Shown piece by piece: positions 30,068 to 39,765 of a stretch of DNA of 64,000 bases. Each line of letters starts with the position of its first letter. Position 1 is the first letter of the stretch. The translations under genes were made by a program, and so were the position numbers. The DNA is taken from NCBI RefSeq assembly GCF_030770395.1, contig NZ_CP132480.1, forward strand, positions 1,632,890 to 1,696,889, in the 5' to 3' direction. The DNA is from Telluria beijingensis. GTDB taxonomy: Bacteria > Pseudomonadota > Gammaproteobacteria > Burkholderiales > Burkholderiaceae_D. The notes under the pieces are model-generated. The model was given only the letters and a program-made list of their open reading frames with translations. It made no database searches and was not told the DNA's origin.

Positions 30068-30361
30068 ATGCAAGTCTCACAGATCGATCGCCGCGGCGCG
30101 GCGCCGACCGACATGGCTGACGCTACCGCTGTCAATTCCGCTGTCAATACCCCTTCCAATCCCTATGCCGGCGCCACCCATGTCGTGCGCCAGGGCATCC
30201 TGGTCCAGGCCAGCCTGGGCACCCGCAGCGCCGTCGAATTCCTGAAGCAGCACGGCGTGCATGGCGCCGTGATCCACCGCGTGCTGATGGGCGAGAACGT
30301 GCGTGGCGACGACCAGGCCGCGCTCGACGACCGCGTGGCGATCGACGATCCCCGCATGTGA
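30068..30361 (+). CDS. Small hypothetical protein
   Basis: The 97-residue protein is hydrophilic at the N-terminus and has a compact middle (GATHVVRQGILVQASLGTRSAVEFLKQHGVHGAVIHRVLMG), ending in an acidic tail. GAAAGGA precedes the ATG. It has no signal peptide or membrane segment. I do not recognise the family. It lies alone, downstream of a free-standing terminator. Confidence 0.6.
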   Translation: MQVSQIDRRGAAPTDMADATAVNSAVNTPSNPYAGATHVVRQGILVQASLGTRSAVEFLKQHGVHGAVIHRVLMGENVRGDDQAALDDRVAIDDPRM

Positions 30362-30405
30362 TCGGCGTGTGCTCCTGCACCCCATGCAGGAGCGCTGGCC
30401 CTGAA

Positions 30406-30807
30406 TTACGCGTGTTCGGTCAGCTCGCGCAGGATGGCGCACTGGCCGGCCGGACGCGCCGAATCGCAGCGTCCACGCAGCTGCGACAGCTCGGTCCGCA
30501 GCTTGCTCAGCTCGAGGATCTGGCGGTCGATCTCGGACAGTTGATGGTCGACCAGGGCGTTGACGCCGCTGCAGGAACGTTCCGGCTGGTCCTGGTAGCC
30601 GAGCAGCACTTCGACCTCGTTCAGCGACATGCCCAGCGCGCGGCAGCGGCGGATGAAGTGCAGCCGCTCGGCGTGGCCGGCATCGTACATCCGGTAGTTC
30701 GCCTGCGACCTGATCGGCGGCGGCAACAGCCCTTTCTGTTCATAGAAACGGACCGTCTCGGATTGGCAGCCCGTCAGTTTTGCCAGCTCACCGATGCGCA
30801 TCAACAT
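30406..30807 (-). CDS. cadR: Cd(II)/Pb(II)-responsive MerR-family regulator, CadR type
   Basis: The 133-residue protein has the MerR winged helix (MRIGELAKLTGCQSETVRFYEQKGLLPPPIRSQANYRMY), a dimerisation helix, and Cys residues in ERSCSGVNALVDHQL, GRCDS and GQCAIL, matching the CadR/PbrR metal site. CadR bends its operator to activate a divergent metal-resistance gene. The divergent gene is a CDF exporter and the operator has the expected 19-bp spacer. Confidence 0.9.
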   Translation of the reverse strand: MLMRIGELAKLTGCQSETVRFYEQKGLLPPPIRSQANYRMYDAGHAERLHFIRRCRALGMSLNEVEVLLGYQDQPERSCSGVNALVDHQLSEIDRQILELSKLRTELSQLRGRCDSARPAGQCAILRELTEHA

Positions 30808-30819
30808 ATCGAACCTCGC

Positions 30820-30850
30820 TTGACCTTGTAGTAACTACAGGGATTCTAAT
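30820..30850 (+). promoter_or_regulatory. MerR-type promoter/operator of the CDF exporter
   Basis: TTGACC (30820-30825) and TCTAAT (30845-30850) are separated by 19 nt, the suboptimal spacing used by MerR activators. The spacer holds the imperfect palindrome CCTTGTAGTAACTACAGG, close to known CadR/PbrR operators. Confidence 0.85.
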
Positions 30851-30877
30851 GCAGATCTCGTCATTGGAGGTTTGCTC

Positions 30878-31618
30878 ATGTCCGCTTGCTGTTCCGGTCC
30901 CTGCAGTTCGTCCGCGCCGCCGCCCGATGGGCGCTACCGCAAGGTGCTATGGGCGGCGCTCATCATCAACTTCGCCATGTTCGGCGTCGAACTGGCCGCC
31001 AGCCTGGCCGCTGGCTCAGTGTCGCTGCTGGCCGACTCGGTCGATTTTCTCGGCGACGCCGCCAACTATGGGGTGTCGCTGTTCGTGCTCGGCATGGCGG
31101 TCGCCTGGCGTTCGCGCGCGGCCTATGCCAAGGGCGTCGTGATGGGCCTGTTCGGCGTGCTGGTGCTGGCGCGGGCCCTGTGGTTCGGCCTGGACGGTCA
31201 CCTGCCGCATGCCCAGGCCATGGGCGCGGTGGGCGTGCTGGCGCTGGCCGCCAACGGCGCGGTGGCGGCGATGCTGTACGCGTTTCGCCATGGCGACGCC
31301 AATATGCGTTCGGTATGGCTGTGCACCCGCAACGACATGATCGGCAACCTGGCCGTGATGCTGGCCGCGCTCGGTGTGTTCGGCACCCGCGCCGGGTGGC
31401 CGGACATCGTGGTGGCCAGCATCATGGCTTGCCTCGGCCTGTGGGCCGCACGCGACGTGATACGGCAGGCGCGCGCCGAGTTGCGCGCGCAGGCGGCGGC
31501 GGACGGCATGCCAGCGCCGGCGGAAGGCGTACAGGGATCAATGCCTGCACCCATGCCGACCACCGGGAAGGCGCCGATCGCGGCTCCCGTGCAAGTCGTC
31601 GAGCTGCGGCGCCGCTGA
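30878..31618 (+). CDS. CDF-type cation efflux transporter under CadR control
   Basis: The 246-residue protein has a Cys-rich N-terminus (SACCSGPCSSS) and six membrane segments typical of cation diffusion facilitators. The metal-site segments read ADSVDFLGDAANYG in TM2 and TRNDMIGNLAVM in TM5, so the usual HxxxD pairs are replaced by DxxxD and DxxxN, implying a distinct metal preference. It lacks the large cytoplasmic C-terminal domain and ends in a Pro/Ala tail. ATG 30878 follows GGAGG by 7 nt. Confidence 0.82.
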   Translation: MSACCSGPCSSSAPPPDGRYRKVLWAALIINFAMFGVELAASLAAGSVSLLADSVDFLGDAANYGVSLFVLGMAVAWRSRAAYAKGVVMGLFGVLVLARALWFGLDGHLPHAQAMGAVGVLALAANGAVAAMLYAFRHGDANMRSVWLCTRNDMIGNLAVMLAALGVFGTRAGWPDIVVASIMACLGLWAARDVIRQARAELRAQAAADGMPAPAEGVQGSMPAPMPTTGKAPIAAPVQVVELRRR

Positions 31619-31622
31619 AGAC

Positions 31623-32186
31623 TCACTGCAGTTCTTCGTGCCGGGCGATCAGCATGGCCGCGCTGTACAGGTCTGGCGCGATGCGCGTGGGCAGGCGGCG
31701 CGGGCCGAGGCGCCATTCGGTCTCGTTGCCGTTGTCGATCAACAGGGTGCGGCAGCCGGCCCGGTTGCCGGCCTCGACGTCGTGCAGGATGTCGCCGATC
31801 ATCCAGGAGGCGCGCAGGTCGATGTCGTGCTCGTGCGCCGCGCGCAGCAGCATGCCGGGCGAAGGCTTGCGGCAGGCGCAGGCGTAGGCATAGTCGCTGA
31901 CCGTTCCGAGCGGATGGTGCGGGCAATAGTAAAAGCCGGCGAGGGCGAGCTGTTCGCGAAACAGCAGGTCGCTCAGGCGGTCGGAGACCGGCCCCATCGC
32001 ATCTTCGCCGAAGCAGCCATGGGCGATGCCGGACTGGTTCGACACCACGAACAGGCGGTAGTCGAGCCCGGCCAGCAGGCGCAGCGCGGGCCCGGCGCCG
32101 CTCACCAGGCGGATGCGGCGCGGTTCGGCATTGAACGGGATGGCGTCGACCAGCGTGCCGTCCTGGTCGAGGAAGATGGCTTTCAT
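31623..32186 (-). CDS. HAD-IIIA family phosphatase (GmhB-like)
   Basis: The 187-residue protein has HAD motif I FLDQDGTLVD, motif II in VVSNQSG, motif III Lys in CRKPSPGML and motif IV GDILHDVEAGNRAG, plus a Cys/His group (CPHHP...CACRKP) like the zinc-binding loop of GmhB. GmhB removes a phosphate from heptose bisphosphate; this protein may act on another sugar phosphate. It starts 8 nt after the glycosyltransferase stop, so the two are an operon. Confidence 0.85.
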   Translation of the reverse strand: MKAIFLDQDGTLVDAIPFNAEPRRIRLVSGAGPALRLLAGLDYRLFVVSNQSGIAHGCFGEDAMGPVSDRLSDLLFREQLALAGFYYCPHHPLGTVSDYAYACACRKPSPGMLLRAAHEHDIDLRASWMIGDILHDVEAGNRAGCRTLLIDNGNETEWRLGPRRLPTRIAPDLYSAAMLIARHEELQ

Positions 32187-32194
32187 GCAGGCGC

Positions 32195-33202
32195 TCAGGC
32201 AAAGCGCACGCGGTAGCGCACCGCGCCGGCCAGGCGCCAGAACACGGCGAGCGGCGGCAGCAATATCGACGTGATCGCCATCTCGGCCACATGCGAGGCG
32301 CTGTGGGCCGTTCCTTTGAGGCGGCGCAGACACAGGCGCACCGTGAGCGCCAGCCATGCCAGGGTGGCGAGCAGGGCCAGCCAGCGCAGGCCCAGCGCCC
32401 AGCAGGGCAGGGCCACCAGCAGGGCGGCGACGATGGCGTAGTGGTCCCAGCAGGGACGCGCCTCGATGCGTTCGCGGTACAGCGCCGGGTGCTTCTTGTA
32501 CAGCAGCGCGTCGAACACTGCATGGCGGATCTGCAGCAGGCTGGCGCCCCACGGCGCCGGGCGCACCGGATGCACCGCCAGCGCCTGCGGCGCACGCACG
32601 ATGCGCACGCCCTGCTCGAGCAGGCGGAAGTGCAGGTCGGCGTCGCTGCCACGCTGGACGCTGAAGCGCTCGTCGAAGCCGTCGAGCCGTTCGAGCACCG
32701 GCTTGTGGACAAAGCAGTTGGCGCTGGTGAAGGCGGCCCGCTCGTGGGCATGGGCGCTGCGCTGGCGGTCGGTGGGACGGGCCGGCACTGGCGTTTCGAT
32801 GCGGCCGCACACGACGGCGGCGCCGCCGTCGAAGGCGGCCAGACCCTGGGCCAGCCAGTCGGGACTGGGCACGGCGTCGTCGCTGGTGAAGGCGATGATG
32901 TCGGCGCGCGCCGCGCGCCAGCCGCGGTTGCGCGCGGCGCCGGGACCGCGTGGCCCGGTATTGGCGACATAGGCCAGGCGCGGCCCGCGCTCGAGCGTGC
33001 GGGTGCGCCAGCCGGCCACCAGGTGCAGGGTATTGTGGTTGGGCTCGTCGTCCACGACGATGACCTCGACGCTGCGCGGGTCGATGCTCTGGCGCATCAG
33101 GGCGTCGAGGCTGCGGTCGAGCAGGTCCATGCGGCCGCAGGCCGGGAGCACCACGGAAACCGTGGGCGGTGCGGTAAGAGGGGCGTCTTCCGTGGCAGGC
33201 AT
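32195..33202 (-). CDS. Family 2 glycosyltransferase with C-terminal membrane segments
   Basis: The 335-residue protein has a GT-A core: TVSVVLPACGRMDLLDRSLDALMRQ, VIVVDDEPN, the nucleotide-binding FTSDDAVPSPDWL and a GSDADLHFRLLEQG acceptor-loop motif. Two hydrophobic segments lie near the C-terminus (IVAALLVALPCWALGLRWLALLATLAWLAL). The start is set by GGAG 7 nt upstream. With the HAD gene it suggests surface glycan or glycolipid assembly; donor and acceptor are unknown. Confidence 0.85.
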   Translation of the reverse strand: MPATEDAPLTAPPTVSVVLPACGRMDLLDRSLDALMRQSIDPRSVEVIVVDDEPNHNTLHLVAGWRTRTLERGPRLAYVANTGPRGPGAARNRGWRAARADIIAFTSDDAVPSPDWLAQGLAAFDGGAAVVCGRIETPVPARPTDRQRSAHAHERAAFTSANCFVHKPVLERLDGFDERFSVQRGSDADLHFRLLEQGVRIVRAPQALAVHPVRPAPWGASLLQIRHAVFDALLYKKHPALYRERIEARPCWDHYAIVAALLVALPCWALGLRWLALLATLAWLALTVRLCLRRLKGTAHSASHVAEMAITSILLPPLAVFWRLAGAVRYRVRFA

Positions 33203-33365
33203 GGGATGTCTCCGCTGGTCTCGCGCCACGGCATGATCGTGGCGATGTCGAGCGGTTCGATTGCCTGGCCCGGGGCCCGGTTCCTCCAGTCCTGATCGGC
33301 TTGGAGATGGATCAAGGAGGATGCGCGCGGGGCCGGCGGCCGCGCCGCCGGGCCCGCGTCGACGA

Positions 33366-34247
33366 TCAGCCGCGCGAGAATCCGGTGTCGTCGTCCATCT
33401 TGCGGTCGCCCGCCAGCTTGTTGGCGCCGCCCGGGCTGCGCGGGTAGCCGCCGGCGGCGTCGTTCGACTGGTGCACCGGGTTCGGATCGGCATGCATGCT
33501 GCCGCCCACCTGGTAGCCTTCGCCCTCGGTGCGCGGGCCCGAGTTGCCCGGGCTGCGTGGCAGGCCGCCGGATACATTGTTCGACTGGTGGACGTCGTCG
33601 CTGCCCTTGTCGCGCGCCTCGGAGCCGGCCTGCGCAAGCTGGCGCTCGCGGTCCGTCTCGCGCTGCACCTGGCTGTTGCTGGCGTCCTGGGTATCGGCGC
33701 GGCCGTCGTCCGCCCCCTGGCGGTTGCCGTAGATGTCGCCGTGCTGGACGCCGGGCACGCCGGCCTCGGTGCCGACCGGTTCCGGCGCCACGGTGCCTGG
33801 CACGCGGCCGTCGCGGCCTGGCTCGGCGGCATGCAGTTCGGGATGCGCCGGATCCTGCGGATTGAGCGTTTCGCCGGTCTGGGTCTTGCCCTGGCGGTTG
33901 AGCGTGTCGCTGCTCACCGAGACGCCGGTATCGCGCTGGCGGTTGCCGATCGGCTGCTCGAGCTTGCCCCAGGCGTCAGAGTGCATCTGCATCTGCCGAT
34001 CATGGCTGTCGCTCACGCCCTGGGTGGTGCCGCTGCCGCCGGTCTGCTGGCCCTGCATCGAGCCGCCGCGCGCCAGATTGCCGCCCGATTCGTCGATCGC
34101 GGAATTGCCGTGTTGCCGGCTGGCCGCGTTGGGGTAGGTATGATCATTCGGCCCATCGCGTGTGACGCCCTTGGCGCCGGGCGTGTCTTTTTCGTTGGCG
34201 CCGTAGTCGGCCTGGTTGCCGGGAAGCGTGCGTTTGTTCGTGTCCAT
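33366..34247 (-). CDS. Very hydrophilic, probably disordered protein
   Basis: The 293-residue protein has almost no hydrophobic clusters and is rich in Gly, Gln, Asn, Asp and Ser. It contains an internal near-repeat: VHQSNNVSGGLPRSPGNSG (~235-253) and VHQSNDAAGGYPRSPGGAN (~268-286). GGAG precedes the ATG. Composition resembles stress-type hydrophilins. It is divergent from a KGG-domain stress protein across 350 nt, which hints at shared stress control. No enzymatic function can be seen. Confidence 0.65.
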   Translation of the reverse strand: MDTNKRTLPGNQADYGANEKDTPGAKGVTRDGPNDHTYPNAASRQHGNSAIDESGGNLARGGSMQGQQTGGSGTTQGVSDSHDRQMQMHSDAWGKLEQPIGNRQRDTGVSVSSDTLNRQGKTQTGETLNPQDPAHPELHAAEPGRDGRVPGTVAPEPVGTEAGVPGVQHGDIYGNRQGADDGRADTQDASNSQVQRETDRERQLAQAGSEARDKGSDDVHQSNNVSGGLPRSPGNSGPRTEGEGYQVGGSMHADPNPVHQSNDAAGGYPRSPGGANKLAGDRKMDDDTGFSRG

Positions 34248-34597
34248 GACGGTCTCCTGTGCAGTGAATCGTGCAGTGAAGCGGCAGGTCGAGTTCCTGC
34301 CTCATACCGCCATGATGCGCGTTCGCGCCCGAGCGCAGAATAGGAAGAGGTAGGGGGACGGTGTAGGACTGTTCCTGACGAGTTTGTTGACGACTGGAAG
34401 TTATTTTTCGCAGATGCATTATTTGTCGCGCAAAGTCCTACAAAGTCATCTGAATTGCTCCTATAGCCGCATCGGAGATGCCTGCCTAAGATGGGCTTCG
34501 ACTCATCGTTCGCCGGCCGCAAGCCAGCGGCGGTAGGGTCTTCAAGCCTGCCGCAGGACGCGGCGGTTTCCACAAGTGTATAAGGGAGAACGTCATC
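34248..34597. other. 350-nt divergent intergenic region
   Basis: The region separates two hydrophilic stress-type genes transcribed away from each other. It is locally AT-richer around 34360-34460 and presumably holds both promoters. I see no convincing consensus boxes, operators or RNA gene in it. Confidence 0.5.
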
Positions 34598-34921
34598 ATG
34601 GCCTCAAGCAACCAAGGTAACAAGCAATCGGGCAACCAGGGCAATAGCCAGAGCGCTGCCAGCGGCACCCGTAACCGCGGATTCGCCTCGATGGATCCGG
34701 CGCGCCAGCGCGAAATCGCCAGCCAGGGCGGCAAGGCCGCCCATGCCAAGGGAACCGCCCACGAATTCACGTCCGAAGAAGCCCGCCGCGCCGGCAGCTT
34801 GAGCCACGGTAATCGCCAGTCGGCCAACGCCAGTGCCGGTGGCGCCTCTCGCACCTCGAGCAAAAGCGGCAACCGCCAGAGCGCGCAGGGCGGCAACCGC
34901 AGCGGCGGTTCGAAAGAGTAA
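34598..34921 (+). CDS. KGG-domain (GsiB/Con-10-like) stress protein
   Basis: The 107-residue protein carries one extended KGG module, RGFASMDPARQREIASQGGKAAHAKG plus HEFTSEEARRAG, between low-complexity Gln/Asn/Ser/Gly arms. KGG proteins accumulate under general, osmotic or desiccation stress. GGGAG lies upstream of the ATG and a terminator follows. Confidence 0.85.
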   Translation: MASSNQGNKQSGNQGNSQSAASGTRNRGFASMDPARQREIASQGGKAAHAKGTAHEFTSEEARRAGSLSHGNRQSANASAGGASRTSSKSGNRQSAQGGNRSGGSKE

Positions 34922-34957
34922 ACGACGCGGCCGGCTGACGGCCGGCGCCGACAATAC

Positions 34958-34986
34958 AACGGGAAGCCATGCGCTTCCCGTTTTGC
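34958..34986 (+). terminator. Rho-independent terminator of the KGG gene
   Basis: AACGGGAAGC / GCTTCCCGTT form a 10-bp stem with a 5-nt loop followed by TTTG. Confidence 0.75.
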
Positions 34987-35063
34987 TTCCGATACCCCCA
35001 AAACGCGGATGGGATAAGGTAGAATCGCTGCGCCTTTTTCCAACCTTCCCAAGGATCAACGTC

Positions 35064-35468
35064 GTGAAACCAGCGGTCATTCGTCAAGTCAAGAGCCTGT
35101 CCATGTCCTGCGATCGGGTCGGCAACCTGTTGCTCACCAAGTTTTCCACCCAGGGCGCGAGCGACCTGTGCATCCAGATCCCGGCCTCGATGGTGTTCTG
35201 GCTGCTCAAGCACCTGCCGGTCAATCGCGATCCGCAACTGAAACCGCCTCCAGCCGGCCCCGGCATCGGCCAGGCCGACTGGGAAAGCCCCTACGTGCCG
35301 CGCGCGCAGTACGTGAACTGCAAAGAATTGCCGGGTGCGATCCGCATGTCCTTCGTGCTCGACCGCAAGCCCGACCTGACCGTCGTGCTCGACCGCGGAA
35401 ACGTCGAACTGATGCGCCAGATCATGACCATGTACACCAAGGACCTGATCGACCTCGACGCGCAGTAA
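35064..35468 (+). CDS. Conserved hypothetical protein (134 aa)
   Basis: A GTG start is used (VKPAVIRQVKSLSMSCDRVGN), with AAGGA 8 nt upstream; the frame is open further upstream but there it overlaps the KGG terminator. The protein looks globular, with a beta-rich core (IRMSFVLDRKPDLTVVLDRGNVELMRQIMTMYTKDLIDLD) and a Pro-rich loop. It has no signal peptide or membrane segment. I do not recognise a family. Confidence 0.6.
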   Translation: MKPAVIRQVKSLSMSCDRVGNLLLTKFSTQGASDLCIQIPASMVFWLLKHLPVNRDPQLKPPPAGPGIGQADWESPYVPRAQYVNCKELPGAIRMSFVLDRKPDLTVVLDRGNVELMRQIMTMYTKDLIDLDAQ

Positions 35469-35630
35469 ACACGCGCCCACGCCCCGGCATGGCATCACCG
35501 GTCGGCGTGGCCGATCCGGTATCATGGCCGGCGCTGCTTATGCACTGATCGTCGGGATCACGCCGGGATGGCGCCCGACGCCCGTTCGACACCTCCGTCC
35601 ACCGCGACGGGCCATGAAAGGATTCCTCCG

Positions 35631-36752
35631 ATGCCCATCAAGATCAGTACGATGTTCGACTCCGGCTCGATCGACGTCGTCCGCGCCGACAATCCGAAAC
35701 AGATCGACCTGAACCTGCGCAAGGATTCGCACGCCGACATCCACCAGTGGTTCCACTTCCGCCTGCAGGGCGCGCGCGGCCAGGCCGTCACCATGCGCTT
35801 CCTGAACGCCGGCCAGGCTACTTACCCGAAGGGCTTCGAAGGCTACCAGGCGGTCGCCAGCTACGATACCGAGAACTGGTTCCGCGTCCCGACGAGCTTC
35901 GACGGCCAGGTGATGACGATCGAGCACACGCCGGAACTGGACAGCGTCTACTACGCCTATTTCGAACCCTACACCTGGGAACGCCACCTGCGCTTGCTGG
36001 GCGAAGTGGCCGAGAACCCGATCGCGCGCGTGCACGACATCGGCAGCACGGTCGACGGCCGCGACATGAACCTGGTGGTAATCGGCAATCCACAGGCCGA
36101 GAAAAAGATCTGGGTCATCGCGCGCCAGCACCCGGGCGAATCGATGGCCGAATGGTTCGTCGAAGGCATGATGGATGCGCTGCTCGACAGCGCCAATCCG
36201 GTTGCGCGCAAGTTGCTGCAGCGCGCCGTGTTCTACATCGTGCCGAACATGAACCCGGACGGCTCGGTGCGCGGCAACCTGCGCACCAATGCCGCCGGCG
36301 CCAACCTGAATCGCGAATGGATGAACCCGTCGCTCGAGCGCAGCCCTGAAGTGCTGTGCGTCAAGAACAAGATCGAGGAGATCGGCATCGACATGTTCTT
36401 CGACATCCATGGCGACGAGGCGCTACCCTACAATTTCGTGGCCGGCTGCGAGATGCTCGAGGACTTCACCGCCGAACGCGCGCTGGAGCAGAGCACCTTC
36501 ATCGACCGCTACATCGCCTGCAGCCCGGATTTCCAGAAGGAATACGGCTATGCTGCCAGCAAGTACAACGACGAGCTGCTGACGCTGGCTTCCAAGTACG
36601 TCGGCCATCACTACAAATGCCTGTCGCTGACGCTCGAGATGCCGTTCAAGGACAATGCCAACCTGCCCGACGCGCACACCGGCTGGAACGGCGCGCGCAG
36701 CGCCGGCCTGGGCGCGGCGATGCTGCAGCCGATCCTGCAGGCGTTGGGCTGA
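35631..36752 (+). CDS. M14-family zinc carboxypeptidase, cytosolic carboxypeptidase-like
   Basis: The 373-residue protein has the CCP-type N-terminal beta domain (WFHFRLQGARGQAVTMRFLNAG) followed by an M14 catalytic domain. Zinc ligands are His and Glu in RQHPGESMAEW and His in FFDIHGDE. The substrate-binding block is NMNPDGSVRGNLRTNAAGANLNREW, and the catalytic Glu is probably in LSLTLEMPF. Bacterial CCP-like proteins are soluble; their substrates are unclear. A CYTH gene follows after 3 nt. Confidence 0.88.
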   Translation: MPIKISTMFDSGSIDVVRADNPKQIDLNLRKDSHADIHQWFHFRLQGARGQAVTMRFLNAGQATYPKGFEGYQAVASYDTENWFRVPTSFDGQVMTIEHTPELDSVYYAYFEPYTWERHLRLLGEVAENPIARVHDIGSTVDGRDMNLVVIGNPQAEKKIWVIARQHPGESMAEWFVEGMMDALLDSANPVARKLLQRAVFYIVPNMNPDGSVRGNLRTNAAGANLNREWMNPSLERSPEVLCVKNKIEEIGIDMFFDIHGDEALPYNFVAGCEMLEDFTAERALEQSTFIDRYIACSPDFQKEYGYAASKYNDELLTLASKYVGHHYKCLSLTLEMPFKDNANLPDAHTGWNGARSAGLGAAMLQPILQALG

Positions 36753-36755
36753 CCC

Positions 36756-37235
36756 ATGGGCGTTGAAATCGAACGCAAGTTCCTGGTCGCAAGCGACGCC
36801 TGGCGTACGCTGGGCACGCCCGTGCTCGTGCGCCAGGGCTACCTGACCTCGGATCCGGTGCGCACCGTGCGTGCGCGCATCTATGGTGACGAGGCTTTTC
36901 TCACCATCAAGAGCAAGAGCGAAGGCGCCGCGCGCGGCGAGTGGGAGTATCCGATCCCGATGGCGGACGCGGCCGAACTGCTCGACCGCCTGTGCGAGCG
37001 GCCGCTGGTCGAAAAATACCGGCGCCGCATCGAGCACGGCGGTTTCACCTGGGAAGTCGATGAGTTCCTGGGCGAGAATGCCGGCCTGGTGGTGGCCGAG
37101 ATCGAGTTGCCGGCGGAAGATACGCCGTTCGACAAGCCGGACTGGATCGGCCAGGAAGTCACCCACGACAAGCGCTACTACAACTCCAACCTGATCCGCT
37201 CACCGTACTCCACCTGGACCGATACCGCCTCATGA
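36756..37235 (+). CDS. CYTH-domain triphosphate tunnel protein
   Basis: The 159-residue protein starts MGVEIERKFLV, giving the ExExK signature (Glu4, Glu6, Lys8). It continues with alternating charged strands lining a triphosphate tunnel (TVRARIYGDEAFLTIKSKSEGAARGEWEYPIP; EVDEFLGENAGLVVAEIEL). Members hydrolyse tripolyphosphate or make cAMP; a bacterial CYTH of this short type is most likely a tripolyphosphatase. It overlaps the next gene by ATGA. Confidence 0.88.
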   Translation: MGVEIERKFLVASDAWRTLGTPVLVRQGYLTSDPVRTVRARIYGDEAFLTIKSKSEGAARGEWEYPIPMADAAELLDRLCERPLVEKYRRRIEHGGFTWEVDEFLGENAGLVVAEIELPAEDTPFDKPDWIGQEVTHDKRYYNSNLIRSPYSTWTDTAS

Positions 37236-38392
37236 CCATCGTCTCGCGCCGCAGCCTGCTCGCACTCTCCCTCTCCACCGCGCTTGGCCTGGCGTTGCCG
37301 GCCGCCGGCGCGCTGGCCGCCGACAATGCCGCGTATTTCCCGCCGGCCGGCGAGTGGGCGCGCAAGGACCCGGCCCAATTGGGCATGGACCCGGCGGCCC
37401 TGGCCGCGGCCGTCCAGTTCGCGCAGTCGCGCGAGACCGAGCGTCCGCTCGACCTGTCCGACCAGGAAGCCGTGTTCGGCACCCGGCTGGGTTCGATGCC
37501 GACCAAACGCGCCCGCACCAATGGCGTGGTGATCTACAAGGGGTATGTGGTGGCCGAGTTCGGCGATACGCGCTTCGTCGACCCGACCTATTCGGTGGCC
37601 AAGAGCATGCTGGCGACCGTGGCCGGTGTGGCGGTGCGCGACGGCCGCATCGCGGTCGATGATCCGGTCGCGAAGACGGTGAATGATGGCGGCTATGCCG
37701 CGCCGCACAACGCGCCAGTCACCTGGAAGCAGCATCTGCAGCAAGAGTCCGAGTGGGAAGGCGAACTGTGGGGCAAGCACAGCAATTTCATCGGCAAGCA
37801 GGCCTTCGGCAAGGGCGAGAAGAAGCCGCGCGCGATCAAGGCGCCAGGCAGCTTCTATGAGTACAACGACACCCGCGTAAACCGCTTCGCGCTGTCGCTG
37901 CTGCGTGTGTTTGGCCAGTCGGTGCCGGACGTGTTCCAGCAGCAGGTCATGGACCCGATCGGCGCTTCCCAGACCTGGAAATGGGTTCCTTACCATAACA
38001 GCTATGTGGAAGTGAATGGTAAGCAGGTGCCATCGGTCAGTGGCGGCACGCGCTGGGGCGGCGGCATGTGGATCGACAGTTGGGACATGGCGCGCTTCGG
38101 CTACCTGTGGCTGAATCAGGGTAACTGGAATGGCAAGCAGGTCCTGCCGGCGTCCTACGTGAAGGAAGCGCTCACCCCGAGCGCCCACGGCCCGGATTAT
38201 GGCTACCTGTGGTGGCTCAACACCAAGGGCAAGAACCTGCCAGGCATGCCTGCGACCGCCTTTGCGGCGCTGGGGGCGGGCAGCAACGATATCGTCGTCT
38301 CGCCCGAACACGACCTGGTGATCGTGTGGCGCTGGCATGCCGGAAATGCGGCCGAGTTCGCGACGCGCGTGATTGGCGCGATCCGCCAGTAA
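37232..38392 (+). CDS. Exported serine hydrolase of the beta-lactamase/CubicO family
   Basis: The 386-residue protein begins with a signal peptide containing twin arginines (MTIVSRRSLLALSLSTALG, cleavage near AGALAA), so Tat export is possible. The SxxK nucleophile is Ser121 in TYSVAKSM, and YEYNDTRVN supplies the YxN element. It belongs to the penicillin-binding esterase group; the substrate is unknown. Its ATG overlaps the CYTH stop, so the three genes from 35631 form one operon. Confidence 0.85.
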   Translation: MTIVSRRSLLALSLSTALGLALPAAGALAADNAAYFPPAGEWARKDPAQLGMDPAALAAAVQFAQSRETERPLDLSDQEAVFGTRLGSMPTKRARTNGVVIYKGYVVAEFGDTRFVDPTYSVAKSMLATVAGVAVRDGRIAVDDPVAKTVNDGGYAAPHNAPVTWKQHLQQESEWEGELWGKHSNFIGKQAFGKGEKKPRAIKAPGSFYEYNDTRVNRFALSLLRVFGQSVPDVFQQQVMDPIGASQTWKWVPYHNSYVEVNGKQVPSVSGGTRWGGGMWIDSWDMARFGYLWLNQGNWNGKQVLPASYVKEALTPSAHGPDYGYLWWLNTKGKNLPGMPATAFAALGAGSNDIVVSPEHDLVIVWRWHAGNAAEFATRVIGAIRQ

Positions 38393-38454
38393 ATTGTTCA
38401 CAACACGCAACGCGGGCTGCGCCAATTGTGCGGAGCAAAACGGAATTAAAGTGA

Positions 38455-39750
<1,296 letters not shown>

Positions 39751-39765
39751 GCAGCTACCTGGGGC

